44,304 nt of DNA from an uncultured Nitrospina sp. (GCA_937891765.1 CALAGQ010000102.1:1-44304); one strand, 5' to 3'. Counted from the stretch's first letter, positions 11,587 to 20,807 are shown. The notes: a model not told the origin generated them from the sequence alone. Made by a program: numbers and translations.

Positions 11587-12327
11587 ATGACCGACAAACC
11601 CGGCCAACAATTACTTTTAAATTTCCCCTCTCATCCGGAATATGATTTTTCCAACTTTGTGGTTTCGGATGGTTCGCGCATCGCTTTTGAGACGGCGAAG
11701 GAATTCTGCTCCGGGAATCCGGTTGCCTTTCAAGTCCTCTACCTTTTCGGCCAGAAAAACCTTGGGAAAACCCATTTACTCCTGTCCATAGGCAATCATG
11801 CCGCAGAAAAAGGGTTGCGTGCCGTCTGCATTCAGGGGAGTGATTTCGCTAACAAGATCGGAGACGGCCTCTCATCCGAAGCCCAACAAACTCTTGAACA
11901 ACTTTTGGACGTTGATTTTTTTCTCATGGATAATGTCGAAGGCATTGTCCACTCCCCAACAGCGCAGGAAAAACTTTATCATGTATACAATCAGGTTACG
12001 GAGAAGGGTGGCAAACTTGCGTTCACCGCGAGTCTGCCACCTGACAAAACCTCTGCAATGGAAAGCTACCTGACTTCGCGGTTTCAGTGGGGAATGGTCG
12101 CGGAAATCAAACCGATTGATGATGCCACAACCGCAAAAATTATTATGAAGCTGGCAAAAGATATCAACCTGACCTTGCCAGATCCCATCATTCATTTTCT
12201 GCTGTCCCGCATTCCCAGAGATTTTATTTCCCTTCAAAATGCGATCACGACCATTAATCAGGAGTCTTATCTCAAAAAGAAAAAAGTGACCCTGCCTCTG
12301 GTCAAGACAGCTCTCGACTTAACCTAG
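11587..12327 (+). CDS. hda: DnaA-paralogue ATPase, Hda-like regulator
   Basis: 246 aa: a DnaA-type AAA+ module without the DNA-binding domain IV. Residues 7-13 (QQLLLNF) resemble the beta-clamp-binding peptide at the start of E. coli Hda. Walker A is GQKNLGKT (55-62). Walker B is FFLMDN (111-116), with Asn in place of the usual catalytic acid, a change also seen in Hda proteins. Hda bound to the DNA-loaded clamp promotes ATP hydrolysis by DnaA and so limits re-initiation. It lies 6 bp upstream of an acyl ligase gene. Assignment as a functional Hda outside gammaproteobacteria is inference; a generic DnaA-like chaperone is possible. Confidence 0.8.
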   Translation: MTDKPGQQLLLNFPSHPEYDFSNFVVSDGSRIAFETAKEFCSGNPVAFQVLYLFGQKNLGKTHLLLSIGNHAAEKGLRAVCIQGSDFANKIGDGLSSEAQQTLEQLLDVDFFLMDNVEGIVHSPTAQEKLYHVYNQVTEKGGKLAFTASLPPDKTSAMESYLTSRFQWGMVAEIKPIDDATTAKIIMKLAKDINLTLPDPIIHFLLSRIPRDFISLQNAITTINQESYLKKKKVTLPLVKTALDLT

Positions 12328-12333
12328 CCCACC

Positions 12334-13953
12334 ATGAAATCCTGCAATATCTCCGCGAGTCTGGCGCATTGGGCAAAAGAGATGCCCGATCAATCTGCAA
12401 TCATTGAAATGCGGAGTAAAAGTCAAATCACCTTCAAACAGTTGGAAGAAGAGAGCAATTTAATTGCCTCCGGCCTTCTTCACCACGGGGTCAAAAAAGG
12501 GGACCGTGTTCTGGTGATGGTTCCTTATGGAATGGAGTTTATAACACTGACCTTCGCATTGTTTAAAACTGGAGCGGTTCCCGTCCTCATTGACCCGGGA
12601 CTGGGCAAAAAAAATGTTCTGCATTGCATCAAGCAGTCCGAGCCTCGGGGAATCATAGCTGTTCCTTTAGCACATGCCATCAAAACTTTTATACCGGCTC
12701 CGTTCAAGTCCATTCAACTCTCAGTAACCGTTGGAAAAAAATGGTTCTGGCGAGGCCCCACATTGGATCAGGTAAAACACAGCGGGCAGGCCGATTACCA
12801 GATGGGTGAAACGTCTGAAGATCAGGCTGCGGCTGTTTTATTCACCAGCGGCAGTACCGGTCCTGCAAAAGGGGTGCTTTACACTCACGGCATGTTCGAC
12901 CAGCAAGCCCGAATTCTTCGCGAGCATTTCGATATTCTTCCCGGAGAAAAAGATTTACCCACTTTCCCTCTGTTTGGTTTGTTCAGTACAGGGATGGGAA
13001 TGACCAGTGTGATTCCTGATATGGACCCCACCTGTCCGGCAAAGGTAAACCCTGAAAATATTATCCGCCCGATTCAGACTCATGGCATCACCAGCAGTTT
13101 TGGGTCCCCGGCTCTTTGGGACACGGTCAGCCGCTACTGCCAACAAAACGGCACACGACTTCCTTCCCTTCGGCGCATCCTGATTGCCGGCGCTCCTGTT
13201 TCCGGAACTTTGCTCAAGCGTTTCGAGTCCATTTTGGAACCCGACTGCAAAGTCCTGACTCCCTATGGAGCCACCGAAGCTTTGCCCGTCACTTCCATAG
13301 AGAGGCAGGAGATCGTCAACGACACCTGGACACAGTCAGAAAAAGGCGAAGGAACCTGCGTCGGCAAACCCATTCCCGGAGTTGAAATAAAAGTCATACG
13401 AATTTCAGAGGAACCTATTCTCAAATGGGAAGATGACTTGGAGATACCCAGAGGTCAAACAGGAGAAATTATCGTGAAGGCCCCCTGGGTCACCAAAACC
13501 TATTTCAACAGGGAGGATGTCACTCGCTTCGCAAAAATCCCGGATGGCGAAACCTTCTGGCACAGGATGGGCGATGTGGGGAAATGGGACGAACAAAACC
13601 GGCTTTGGTTCTGCGGTAGAAAAAACCACCGTGTCGTCACCGATTCGGAAACTCTATTCACCATTCCCTGCGAAGCCCTGTTCAACCAGCACCCGGATGT
13701 CCGGCGTTCTGCGCTGGTGGGTAAAGGACGGGGAAGCCATCGCGAACCCGTTATCATTATAGAACCGGAAAATACGGAGCGGGTCGCTAAAGACCGGGAA
13801 ACCTTCATCAAGGAATTGCTGGAAATCGCAGCCGCTTCTCCGCACACCCGTTCTATAAAGAAAATACTTTTCTATTCGGATTTCCCGGTGGATGTCCGGC
13901 ATAACGCGAAAATCTTCCGCGAGAAACTGGCCGCCTGGGCCGAAAGCCAGTGA
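12334..13953 (+). CDS. AMP-forming acyl ligase, OleC (olefin beta-lactone synthetase) type
   Basis: 539 aa. ANL-superfamily enzyme: P-loop LFTSGSTGPAKG (169-180), YGATE (311-315), the GDVGKW hinge region, and RHNAKIFREKLA near the end carrying the catalytic lysine. DLPTFPLFGLF (207-217), VIPDMDPTCPA (226-236) and the PVDVRHNAKIFREKLA ending are signatures I associate with OleC, which converts beta-hydroxy acids to beta-lactones in long-chain olefin synthesis. No OleA, OleB or OleD gene is in the window, so the pathway is unproven and a fatty-acyl-CoA/AMP ligase role is possible. Transcribed with the hda-like gene (6-bp gap). Confidence 0.8.
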   Translation: MKSCNISASLAHWAKEMPDQSAIIEMRSKSQITFKQLEEESNLIASGLLHHGVKKGDRVLVMVPYGMEFITLTFALFKTGAVPVLIDPGLGKKNVLHCIKQSEPRGIIAVPLAHAIKTFIPAPFKSIQLSVTVGKKWFWRGPTLDQVKHSGQADYQMGETSEDQAAAVLFTSGSTGPAKGVLYTHGMFDQQARILREHFDILPGEKDLPTFPLFGLFSTGMGMTSVIPDMDPTCPAKVNPENIIRPIQTHGITSSFGSPALWDTVSRYCQQNGTRLPSLRRILIAGAPVSGTLLKRFESILEPDCKVLTPYGATEALPVTSIERQEIVNDTWTQSEKGEGTCVGKPIPGVEIKVIRISEEPILKWEDDLEIPRGQTGEIIVKAPWVTKTYFNREDVTRFAKIPDGETFWHRMGDVGKWDEQNRLWFCGRKNHRVVTDSETLFTIPCEALFNQHPDVRRSALVGKGRGSHREPVIIIEPENTERVAKDRETFIKELLEIAAASPHTRSIKKILFYSDFPVDVRHNAKIFREKLAAWAESQ

Positions 13954-13997
13954 CCCTTCTCACCTATTAAAGCTTCAATTTTTATTGATGGGTTTTC

Positions 13998-15077
13998 TTA
14001 AAATCGCGTCGACAAAATCAAACCGCCGCCTCTACTATCAGCGTGGGGATAGATGGTGAAGTGCCGGCCCTTTTTGTTACTATGGAGCCTGAGGATGGTT
14101 TTCGAAGTGAAATAGCCCAGCGCCGCACCAAAAACAACATCTGACGCCCAATGCTTTTCATCGTTGATCCGTGAAAACCCTACCAGGGTGGCAAGGCCGT
14201 AGGAAATGGGTGCAATCATGGGAACCCCATCATATTCGTTGGCCACCACAGTCGCGATAGCAAAGGCCGTGGAAGTGTGCCCTGAAGGAAATGAATGACC
14301 AGAGCCCTCCTCGATGGGGCCACGAAAATCATTGGCAGAAGACCCTACTACTGCAGGACGTACCCGCCCCATCCCTACCTTTAAAACTCCTACGAATAAA
14401 CTGGTGACTAGAAAACTTTCTGTAGCCAACAAGGCGGTTCGTTCGACTTTCTCATTCTCGCCGAACCTACCATATATATAAAACCCGATCAGAGCGGGAA
14501 CAGTAAAAGACGAATTGCCAAACGGTTCAAAAACACTCGCAATATCATCGGTAGTAGAGCTTCGGCTCGTTTGGACTTCTTCATTGATCTCATCATCCAG
14601 AACAAAAAATGTTCCGGTGACACCAGCTACGATGGCAGCGGTGGTCCAGTCCGATTTGTCCCAGCGCCAAGGGGATGTCACAGCATAACCCGTATCCGTG
14701 AAAATACCTTTGAAGTAGTTGCTATCCAGTTTAATTTTGCCACGCACGCTGGCCCGCTCTGTTTTTTCTGTTAGAGCTGAGGAATAACTACGGTTTGCGG
14801 CCAGGAGCAGTTCACCACCTTCGCTTTCGAAAACGAACTCATCTTCGTTCAGCAATGAATTGGCTGAAAAATATGGCACGCGGAGAACCTCCGCTGGCGA
14901 CTGGTTCTGCCTTTTCTCTGCGTCCAATGGTATCTGGCGCTTTAACGAGCCATTGCTATCTGCTTCCCACGCTAGTGGGCGGGTATTGTCCGCCAAAGCA
15001 GGAGAAGCCATAAGGCACAGCCCAAAAATAGCAAAAATCACCCACCAAAGTTTTAGGGAAATATAGAGATTCATCAT
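13998..15077 (-). CDS. PAP2-family phosphatase, exported
   Basis: 359 aa. Signal peptide ending SPALA-D at about residue 29. The PAP2 acid-phosphatase motifs are all present in the C-terminal half: KVGMGRVRP, SGHSFPSGHTS and SRINDEKHWASDV, with the catalytic His in PSGH and in KHWASD. Hydrophobic helices lie between the motifs. The N-terminal about 110 residues after the signal are a polar region without a recognised domain. The protein ends in Phe after a beta-rich, Gly-rich stretch, which hints at outer-membrane association. Likely substrates are undecaprenyl pyrophosphate, phosphatidate or lipid-A phosphates; the sequence does not tell which. Confidence 0.88.
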   Translation of the reverse strand: MMNLYISLKLWWVIFAIFGLCLMASPALADNTRPLAWEADSNGSLKRQIPLDAEKRQNQSPAEVLRVPYFSANSLLNEDEFVFESEGGELLLAANRSYSSALTEKTERASVRGKIKLDSNYFKGIFTDTGYAVTSPWRWDKSDWTTAAIVAGVTGTFFVLDDEINEEVQTSRSSTTDDIASVFEPFGNSSFTVPALIGFYIYGRFGENEKVERTALLATESFLVTSLFVGVLKVGMGRVRPAVVGSSANDFRGPIEEGSGHSFPSGHTSTAFAIATVVANEYDGVPMIAPISYGLATLVGFSRINDEKHWASDVVFGAALGYFTSKTILRLHSNKKGRHFTIYPHADSRGGGLILSTRF

Positions 15078-15397
15078 GGCTTTTTGATTTTTATAACACG
15101 CCAGCGAGTTGGAACAAAAGCGGCGCTCAAATTTTGTTGTCCCATATAGCGTTTACGGCTCATTAACCCTTGAAATCAAGGACTTTCTCCTCTATTTGCC
15201 AAAAGAGTTTTTCTACCAACAAAAATACCGAGCAAGGCAGTATCTCCAGAGGCCGTGCAGAACTTTTTTGCTTGAAGGGGCGTGAAACACTCTGAATTGG
15301 AGGGACTAATTCGCTAAATGCGGGCAAACGTAATGAAAATCAGGCTTTCAACCGATATGACAAGGAAAGATCCATGCACCTATTCAAGGAGGAAAAC
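15078..15397. other. 320-bp divergent intergenic region, nothing recognised
   Basis: Between the PAP2 start and the small membrane protein start. I see no conserved RNA, repeat copy or clear promoter pair. Confidence 0.4.
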
Positions 15398-15583
15398 GTG
15401 CAAACCACTTACCCAATAAGAAAACCGGCCAAACCCGCTTCCCACTACATTCTACCGATCACCCTGCTGGCAATAATGGTGTTGCTCGTCAGTGCCCTGC
15501 ACAGCGTGGCGCTCCCGGACCCTCTGGGGGACAAAATCCAGAGCCATATGAGCAAACTCAAAAAACCAGCCGCAAAGCGTTAG
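15398..15583 (+). CDS. Small single-pass membrane protein
   Basis: 61 aa from GTG at 15398. That start has a full ribosome site, AAGGAGG at 15386-15392, 5 nt upstream; the in-frame ATG at 15374 has none as good and would include the ribosome site inside the gene. One hydrophobic helix (residues about 18-36, LPITLLAIMVLLVSALHS), a Pro- and Lys-rich N-terminus, and a short Lys-rich C-terminus. No family recognised. It stands alone, followed by a dispersed repeat and the rnpB 3' end. Confidence 0.6.
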   Translation: MQTTYPIRKPAKPASHYILPITLLAIMVLLVSALHSVALPDPLGDKIQSHMSKLKKPAAKR

Positions 15584-15624
15584 CCTGACATTTAATGGGT
15601 CGGTGATGAAAACTGAGGCACAAC

Positions 15625-15720
15625 ACGTTGGAGGGAATTGGCAAAGCACATGTTGAGCCGAGATAACTTTTACTCGCCAAAAGCAGCCATTGCTAGTTAG
15701 CCCCACGCCGAGTGGGGGCC
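15625..15720 (+). repeat. Dispersed structured intergenic repeat, copy C
   Basis: Core from GGCAAAGCACATG to AGCAGCCATTGCT, with internal TTGAGCCGAGA. The 3' hairpin CCCCAC-GCCGA-GTGGGG (15701-15717) is a perfect 6-bp stem. It ends 7 bp from the P1 stem of rnpB (opposite strand). Confidence 0.8.
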
Positions 15721-15726
15721 GAGTAG

Positions 15727-16102
15727 CCGAAGTAAACCATAAGCCGGGTTTTGTACTTCATGAAACATGAAGTGGTGACCATTAATCTAGGCCTGCTGTT
15801 GCCAACAGGCTCAAGCAATCAACCCGAAAGTATCGGACGGGCCGCCCTCAAGCACTTTCCTATTTGATCTTGCTCCGGATAGGGTTTACCAAGCTACCAT
15901 TGTCACCAACGGTACTGGTGAGCTCTTACCTCGCCTTTTCACCTTTGCCGCCGGCACGAGGCCGGGTTGGCCGTGTATTTTCTGTGGCACTTTCCTTAAG
16001 GTCGCCCTCACTCCGCGTTACGGAGTATCCTGCCCTGTGGAGCCCGGACTTTCCTCTCTCCCGGCCATAAAGCCGAAACAGCGGTCACCCGGTTTACTTC
16101 GG
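15727..16102 (-). ncRNA. rnpB: RNase P RNA (bacterial type A)
   Basis: 376 nt on the minus strand. The 5' end GGAAAGTCCGGGCTCC ... CAGGGCAGGATACT block, the GAAAGTGCCACAGAAA and TACACGGCC blocks, and the 3' AAAACCCGGCTTATG block are the universal landmarks of RNase P RNA. P1 is formed by CCGAAGTAAACC at the 5' end (16102-16091) and GGTTTACTTCGG at the 3' end (15738-15727), a perfect 12-bp pairing that sets the boundaries. It is the catalytic RNA that removes tRNA 5' leaders. Its 5' strand of P1 contains the stop codon of the upstream zinc-ribbon gene, so the RNA is either processed from that transcript or has a promoter inside it. Confidence 0.97.
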
Positions 16103-16837
16103 CGTCGCGGCTTCTGAAACTTCTTCCCAATATAAAAAACACAGACAACTTGAACATTGCAGGATTGTTTCGCCAACTTTAATATCAATCACCATCTGGG
16201 GTAAAATCTGCTGGAAACATCCCTGACAAATATTTTCCCGTAACGAAGCGACCGCCTGACCGCCCCGAGATTTCGCAATTTTTTCATAGCGTTGCACCAT
16301 CACCTTATCAACCTGCTCCATCAACTTCTCACGTTTGGCGATATAAACATCCAACTCCTGCTTCATCCTGCTCAGTTCACCCTCTTTTTTCGTTTTATAT
16401 TCCTGGAAGAGGGCATCCTCTTCCTTACATTTTTTTTCGATTGCTGGAATCTCCTTTTGCTTTTCTTCAAGGACTTCCATGATTTCCAGTTCTTTATCTT
16501 CCAGCTCTGAAACCTTTACCTTAACCGCATCCACCTCGGAAAGAATAGCGGTGTATTCCTTGTTGGTTTTTACCGCTGGCAGTTTGATTTTGATTTTCGC
16601 CATGTGGTCATTTTCGACCTGAACTTCAGACTCAATAGCCTTACGCTTATCTTGTAACGCCTTTATTTCTTCCTGACCGGTTGCAAGGATTTTCTTTACT
16701 TCTTCCAGTTCCGCACGTCTGGCATCAATCTGGAGAGGCACCTCAGCGAGAAGCTTATTATGTTCGGCAATTTCATCATCCAGATTCTGCAGAAGGACTA
16801 ATTGCTGAAGTTGAAGTTTGGGGGAAATACTTGTCAT
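16094..16837 (-). CDS. Coiled-coil C4-type zinc-ribbon protein (DUF164 / CdsZ-like)
   Basis: 247 aa. Residues about 10-195 are strongly helical and charged, a long antiparallel coiled coil. The C-terminal zinc ribbon has C204xxC207 and C228xxC231. This is the zf-RING_7/DUF164 family; some members (CdsZ) were linked to type III secretion stability, but most are uncharacterised and a nucleic-acid or ribosome role is suspected. The stop codon TAA (16096-16094) lies inside the P1 helix of rnpB, a 9-bp overlap. Confidence 0.88.
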   Translation of the reverse strand: MTSISPKLQLQQLVLLQNLDDEIAEHNKLLAEVPLQIDARRAELEEVKKILATGQEEIKALQDKRKAIESEVQVENDHMAKIKIKLPAVKTNKEYTAILSEVDAVKVKVSELEDKELEIMEVLEEKQKEIPAIEKKCKEEDALFQEYKTKKEGELSRMKQELDVYIAKREKLMEQVDKVMVQRYEKIAKSRGGQAVASLRENICQGCFQQILPQMVIDIKVGETILQCSSCLCFLYWEEVSEAATPK

Positions 16838-16856
16838 CGAATTCTCTAGTTGTATG

Positions 16857-16954
16857 CCCCTTAACAGGGGAGGTAACTGGGCAATAACTTGTCAGGCCGC
16901 CAACACTCTTTGCTTGCCAGCGAAAGTCATTGCACACTGATCACACGCCTAGTG
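16857..16954 (+). repeat. Dispersed structured intergenic repeat, copy D
   Basis: The 5' hairpin CCCC-TTAACA-GGGG is followed by the core, from GGCAATAACTTG to AAAGTCATTGC, whose ends pair apart from one mismatch. The 3' end is CAC-GCCTA-GTG. It sits in the 231 bp between the zinc-ribbon start and the SecF stop. Confidence 0.75.
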
Positions 16955-17068
16955 AACATTAGCACGGGCTCAAAGAAGATTGCAAATGATTCCATAGTAG
17001 CCCGCGCTGAGGCAGACATGCAGGCTAAATGAGGCTATCGAGGACCATCAAAAGGGGTCTGAACGGTT

Positions 17069-17965
17069 TTACACTCGTCGTCGGGAATCCCAGTAAACCA
17101 GAAACACGCTGGCGATAAAAATGGAGGAGTAGGTTCCGACCAGGATGCCTACCAGCAAGGCAAAAGAAAAATCATGAATGATCTCTCCCCCAAAGACAAA
17201 CAGGGCGACCACAACCAGCAACGTTGTACCTGAAGTGAGCAGTGTCCGGCTCAATGTCTGGTTGATACTGGTATTGATGATTTGAGCAAGCGTATTTTTT
17301 CCTTTGCGGCGAAGGTTTTCCCGGATGCGGTCAAAAACAACAATGGTGTCATTCAGGGAGTAACCGATGATAGTTAAAAATGCCGCAACGATCACGAGAG
17401 TAAATTCTTTATCCAAAATTGAAAATGCACCCATGGTGACCAACACATCATGAATAAGGGCAATGATCGCGGCGATGGCATACTGCAACTCGAAGCGCCA
17501 TGAAATATAAATCACAATCCCGATGATGGCGTACAAAATGGAGAGAAGAGCTTTTTCTCTCAAGTCCCGGCCCACTTGCGGCCCCACCATCTCTACCCTC
17601 TCGATGGTGATATCTGCCTTATTGAATTTTTCACCCAAACTATTACGAACCTGAGAGCCAACCGCTTCCAGTTTTTCCTCTGAACGTTGCACACGAATGA
17701 GGATGTCGCGTTTCGTTCCAAATTCCTGAATCGTGCTTTCGCCAAGGCCTATGGTCTTCAACCCATCTCGAATCAATTCTATATCCGGAGCAGTTTTAAA
17801 CTGCAGTTGAATCAGCGTTCCACCGGAAAAGTCGATGCCATACTTCAATCCTCCGGAGAGGGCAATGGACCCCAAACCGATCAGGATCATTAGTCCTGAA
17901 ATGGTCATGGCCATTTTGATTTTACCCATGAAGTCGAAATGGGTTTCGCTACTAATGATTTTCAT
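17069..17965 (-). CDS. secF: Protein translocase subunit SecF
   Basis: 298 aa. Six-helix RND-type inner-membrane protein that works with SecD to use the proton gradient in the late steps of Sec export. Seen: first helix (about 17-36), SGGLKYGIDFSGGTLIQLQF (periplasmic P1 start), VGPQVGRDLREKAL before helix 2, then IGYSLNDTIVVFDRIREN, the conserved SecF TM4-TM5 motif. Starts 3 bp after the SecD stop, so the pair is cotranscribed and probably coupled. Confidence 0.97.
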   Translation of the reverse strand: MKIISSETHFDFMGKIKMAMTISGLMILIGLGSIALSGGLKYGIDFSGGTLIQLQFKTAPDIELIRDGLKTIGLGESTIQEFGTKRDILIRVQRSEEKLEAVGSQVRNSLGEKFNKADITIERVEMVGPQVGRDLREKALLSILYAIIGIVIYISWRFELQYAIAAIIALIHDVLVTMGAFSILDKEFTLVIVAAFLTIIGYSLNDTIVVFDRIRENLRRKGKNTLAQIINTSINQTLSRTLLTSGTTLLVVVALFVFGGEIIHDFSFALLVGILVGTYSSIFIASVFLVYWDSRRRV

Positions 17966-17968
17966 ATT

Positions 17969-19522
17969 TTATATGCTCAACTTATCCAGTTTTATCCGGC
18001 TCATGGTTCCGTCAAAAATAGCCCGGCTCACAAAGACTGCGGTAAACATGCTGGCCGCAATCCCTATACATAAAGTAATGGCGAACCCTTTAATAGGGCC
18101 TGTACCAAACTGAAACAGAACCACCGCCGCAATGAAAGTGGTGATATTCGCGTCAACAATGGTGTGAAAGGCTTTGGAAAAACCCGCATCAATCGCGGCC
18201 CTCACCGTTTTGCCAATTCCAATTTCCTCGCGGATTCTCTCAAAAATCAGCACGTTCGCATCAATGGCCATGCCCACAGTCAGAATGATTCCCGCGATTC
18301 CCGGCAATGTCAAAGCCGCGCCAAAATATGCCAGCGCCCCTGCCAGAAGAACAATATTGAGAAACAACGCCACCACCGCGATGACGCCGGACAACTTGTA
18401 ATAAATAATGATAAACGCCAAAACAAGAAGGCCTCCATAAATAATGGAAGTAATTCCCTTGTTAATGGAATCCTGACCCAACGATGGCCCTACCGTCCTG
18501 TTTTCGAGAATGACCACCGGCGCGGGAAGCGCACCTGCTCTCAGAACGATGGCCAGATCTTTCGCTTGCGCTGAAGTGAACTGACCTGTGATCTGCGCCC
18601 GCCCACCGGCGATTTCATCCTGAATAACCGGAGCCGAGTACACATTGTCGTCCAAAACAATAGCCAGACGTTTTTTAATGTTCTCGCGCGTCACCTGCTG
18701 GAAAATCATGGCGCCGACGCTGTTGAAATTCAAAGAGACATAAGGTTCATTAAAATCCGAATCAAATCGAATCTCCGCGCCGGTCAAAGTTTCGCCTGTC
18801 AAAACCGTGCGTTTCTTTAAAAGAAAAGGATCCTTGGTAACAGCCCCGGTTTCCTTATTTTCTATCCGCTGATACAAAATTTCAGATTCTTCGGGGACGT
18901 TTCCTTGAAGCGCCTGCTGCAAACTATTTTCTTCATCCAATAATTTGAATTCAAGCCGGGCGGTTTTCCCGATCAGGTTGATGGCCCGTTCCGGATCTTT
19001 CACACCGGGCAACTGCAGCAGAATGCGTCTTTGCCCCTGAGCCTGAATGGTAGGCTCCGAAACCCCAAACTGATCCACCCGGTTGCGGATCGTTTCCAAT
19101 CCCTGACTCACAGCGTTCTGCTCGATCTGTGTAATCTGATCCGCACTCATCTGATAGATCAGTCCAAGTCCATCGGAGTCCTCACTGAACAGACTGAAAA
19201 AAGGATATCCCTCCATAACTTTTTTCACTGGCGGCAGATCCAGTTTATCCACCATCCGCACACTGACCTGCCGATCTGGAAAGATAGCTTTGACGCGGTC
19301 CACTTCCAGATCTTCTTCGGTGATACCCCGCTTGATTTCATCTGCCAACCTTTCCAGACTGGCCTCCACCGCTTTCTCAACCTTGACCTCGAGCACCAGA
19401 TGCATCCCTCCCTGCAGATCAAGACCCAGGGCAATTTTTTCCTTCAGGGGATACGCCAGCCATACCGCGCCCAACACGACGGCGAGTATCAAAGGAATTT
19501 TCCATTTAAGTGCTCTATACAT
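17969..19522 (-). CDS. secD: Protein translocase subunit SecD
   Basis: 517 aa. N-terminal helix (about 8-24), then LGLDLQGGMHLVLEV, the family signature, a large periplasmic domain (about 40-350) with LLQLPGVKDPERA and a C-terminal membrane domain with GMAIDANVLIFERIREE and GFAITLCIGI. The Asp in AIDANV is part of the proton path. 23 bp separate it from YajC upstream and 3 bp from SecF downstream. Confidence 0.97.
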   Translation of the reverse strand: MYRALKWKIPLILAVVLGAVWLAYPLKEKIALGLDLQGGMHLVLEVKVEKAVEASLERLADEIKRGITEEDLEVDRVKAIFPDRQVSVRMVDKLDLPPVKKVMEGYPFFSLFSEDSDGLGLIYQMSADQITQIEQNAVSQGLETIRNRVDQFGVSEPTIQAQGQRRILLQLPGVKDPERAINLIGKTARLEFKLLDEENSLQQALQGNVPEESEILYQRIENKETGAVTKDPFLLKKRTVLTGETLTGAEIRFDSDFNEPYVSLNFNSVGAMIFQQVTRENIKKRLAIVLDDNVYSAPVIQDEIAGGRAQITGQFTSAQAKDLAIVLRAGALPAPVVILENRTVGPSLGQDSINKGITSIIYGGLLVLAFIIIYYKLSGVIAVVALFLNIVLLAGALAYFGAALTLPGIAGIILTVGMAIDANVLIFERIREEIGIGKTVRAAIDAGFSKAFHTIVDANITTFIAAVVLFQFGTGPIKGFAITLCIGIAASMFTAVFVSRAIFDGTMSRIKLDKLSI

Positions 19523-19545
19523 TATCTAGGACTTTATGCCTCAAT

Positions 19546-19857
19546 TTAATCTTTCCGGGTGCCGATGGAAGAACGGTTGATCTTGACTCGGACATTGTCA
19601 GCAATTTGCAACATGACCGTATCATCTTTTAGTTTTTTAATCGTTCCATGAATGCCACTCAAGGTTACAACCGTGTCGCCCTCTTTCAGCTCATCGATCA
19701 TTTTACGCGCTTCCTGCTGTTTTTTCTGTTGCGGACGGATGAGCACAAAATAGAAGATCATGAACATCATGATCATCGGCGGCAATAATGCCAGTAAACT
19801 TCCTCCGCCTTCCGCTCCATCTGACGGTGGGGCCATGGCAAATGCTAAATCAAGCAT
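19546..19857 (-). CDS. yajC: Sec translocon accessory protein YajC
   Basis: 103 aa. One transmembrane helix (LLPPMIMMFMIFYFVLI, about 25-41) followed by RPQQKKQQEARKM and the GDTVVTLSGIHGTI small beta domain, the YajC pattern. Partner of SecDF. First gene of yajC-secD-secF. Confidence 0.96.
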   Translation of the reverse strand: MLDLAFAMAPPSDGAEGGGSLLALLPPMIMMFMIFYFVLIRPQQKKQQEARKMIDELKEGDTVVTLSGIHGTIKKLKDDTVMLQIADNVRVKINRSSIGTRKD

Positions 19858-19933
19858 GGGTACATTCCTGAAAAGTGAAATTTTTTATAATTCAAAGGTT
19901 TAGCTTCTATCAAATCCCACCCGATTTGTCAAA

Positions 19934-20030
19934 CTCACTACCGTGAGGGAGAGCTAGCAAGAGCCCATCAAGCCGAGACAACTCTTTGCTAGCCAAACAG
20001 GGCTATTACAAATTGGCCCCCTAGTGGGGG
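19934..20030 (+). repeat. Dispersed structured intergenic repeat, copy E
   Basis: 5' hairpin CTCAC-TAC-CGTGAG region, core from AGCAAGAGCCC to AGGGCTATTAC with internal TCAAGCCGAGA and TTTGCTAGCCAAA. GAGCCC pairs with GGGCT, so the arm differs from copy H yet still pairs. The 3' hairpin CCCCC-TAGT-GGGGG (20017-20030) abuts the stop codon of the next gene (minus strand) with no spacer. Confidence 0.8.
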
Positions 20031-20591
20031 TTAGTAGAATTTGTCCCTCTTGACGCCTGCTTCGTTGGTGAGTTCATAGTAAAGAGAATGAAATTCTTCG
20101 GTGGTTAGCTTTGGGTCACGCAGTCTTTCAAGGTCTTCCGGTTTGATGGCAACTTCCGACAACTCATCCCAGGCGGAGGTGGCGACCGCCACATAATTTG
20201 GCGGATTGAGCGGACGCAAAATCAACCCATCCAATCGGTCATTATATTTCAACGCAAAGTTAATCGCCATACGTGCATCTTCCGCACTCACAGCACTGCC
20301 AATGGCAATATTTGTTGGAGGGTGCCCGTTACCGCGCCTCCAGAACTGAATCGTATGGTTCAATACTTTAAGAGACTTGGATTTCAGATATCCCTTAATT
20401 TCTTTTTTCTGCTTTTTATGTTCGTGGGCCAGCCATATTTCTATGGTGCAAATCGTTGTTTTAGAAGTATCGCACGGCGGTTTATAGCTCGCGGGCGGGA
20501 ACAAAAACTCTTTCGACACCGCCAAAGAAGACCCGCTCAACAACACCAAAAACCCCAACAAACCTACAGCCAAAACCATTAACCGTTTCAT
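20031..20591 (-). CDS. Secreted protein of unknown function
   Basis: 186 aa. Signal peptide (hydrophobic 6-22, cleavage near LAVS). The mature part has an early pair of cysteines (CDTSKTTIC) that could form a disulfide, then a mixed alpha/beta region with YNDRLDGLILRP and PNYVAVATSAWDELSE. I recognise no family. It has its own intergenic surroundings: a repeat copy flush with the stop codon and an AT-rich upstream region. The gene looks intact and codon use does not differ obviously from neighbours. Confidence 0.7.
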   Translation of the reverse strand: MKRLMVLAVGLLGFLVLLSGSSLAVSKEFLFPPASYKPPCDTSKTTICTIEIWLAHEHKKQKKEIKGYLKSKSLKVLNHTIQFWRRGNGHPPTNIAIGSAVSAEDARMAINFALKYNDRLDGLILRPLNPPNYVAVATSAWDELSEVAIKPEDLERLRDPKLTTEEFHSLYYELTNEAGVKRDKFY

Positions 20592-20807
20592 TTTTGCTCC
20601 TACTATCTAGTTCTAATTCTAAGAATGAGCACTATTGTAATGCATTTATTCCATTTATCGAAAAAATATATCTCCCCAACCCAAGCCTAAAAAAATTTAC
20701 ACCAAACTCTCAAAAGACAAACCTCATTTATACAACAACAAGGGAAGCCTCAATCAAGAAACACCGTAACTCTATATTTTTTAATGGGCAAAAATAATTC
20801 TGTTAGC

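Noticed and set aside
13960..13997. Terminator between the OleC-like and PAP2 genes
   Set aside because: Only a weak 5-bp TCAAT/ATTGA stem is present; not enough to call.
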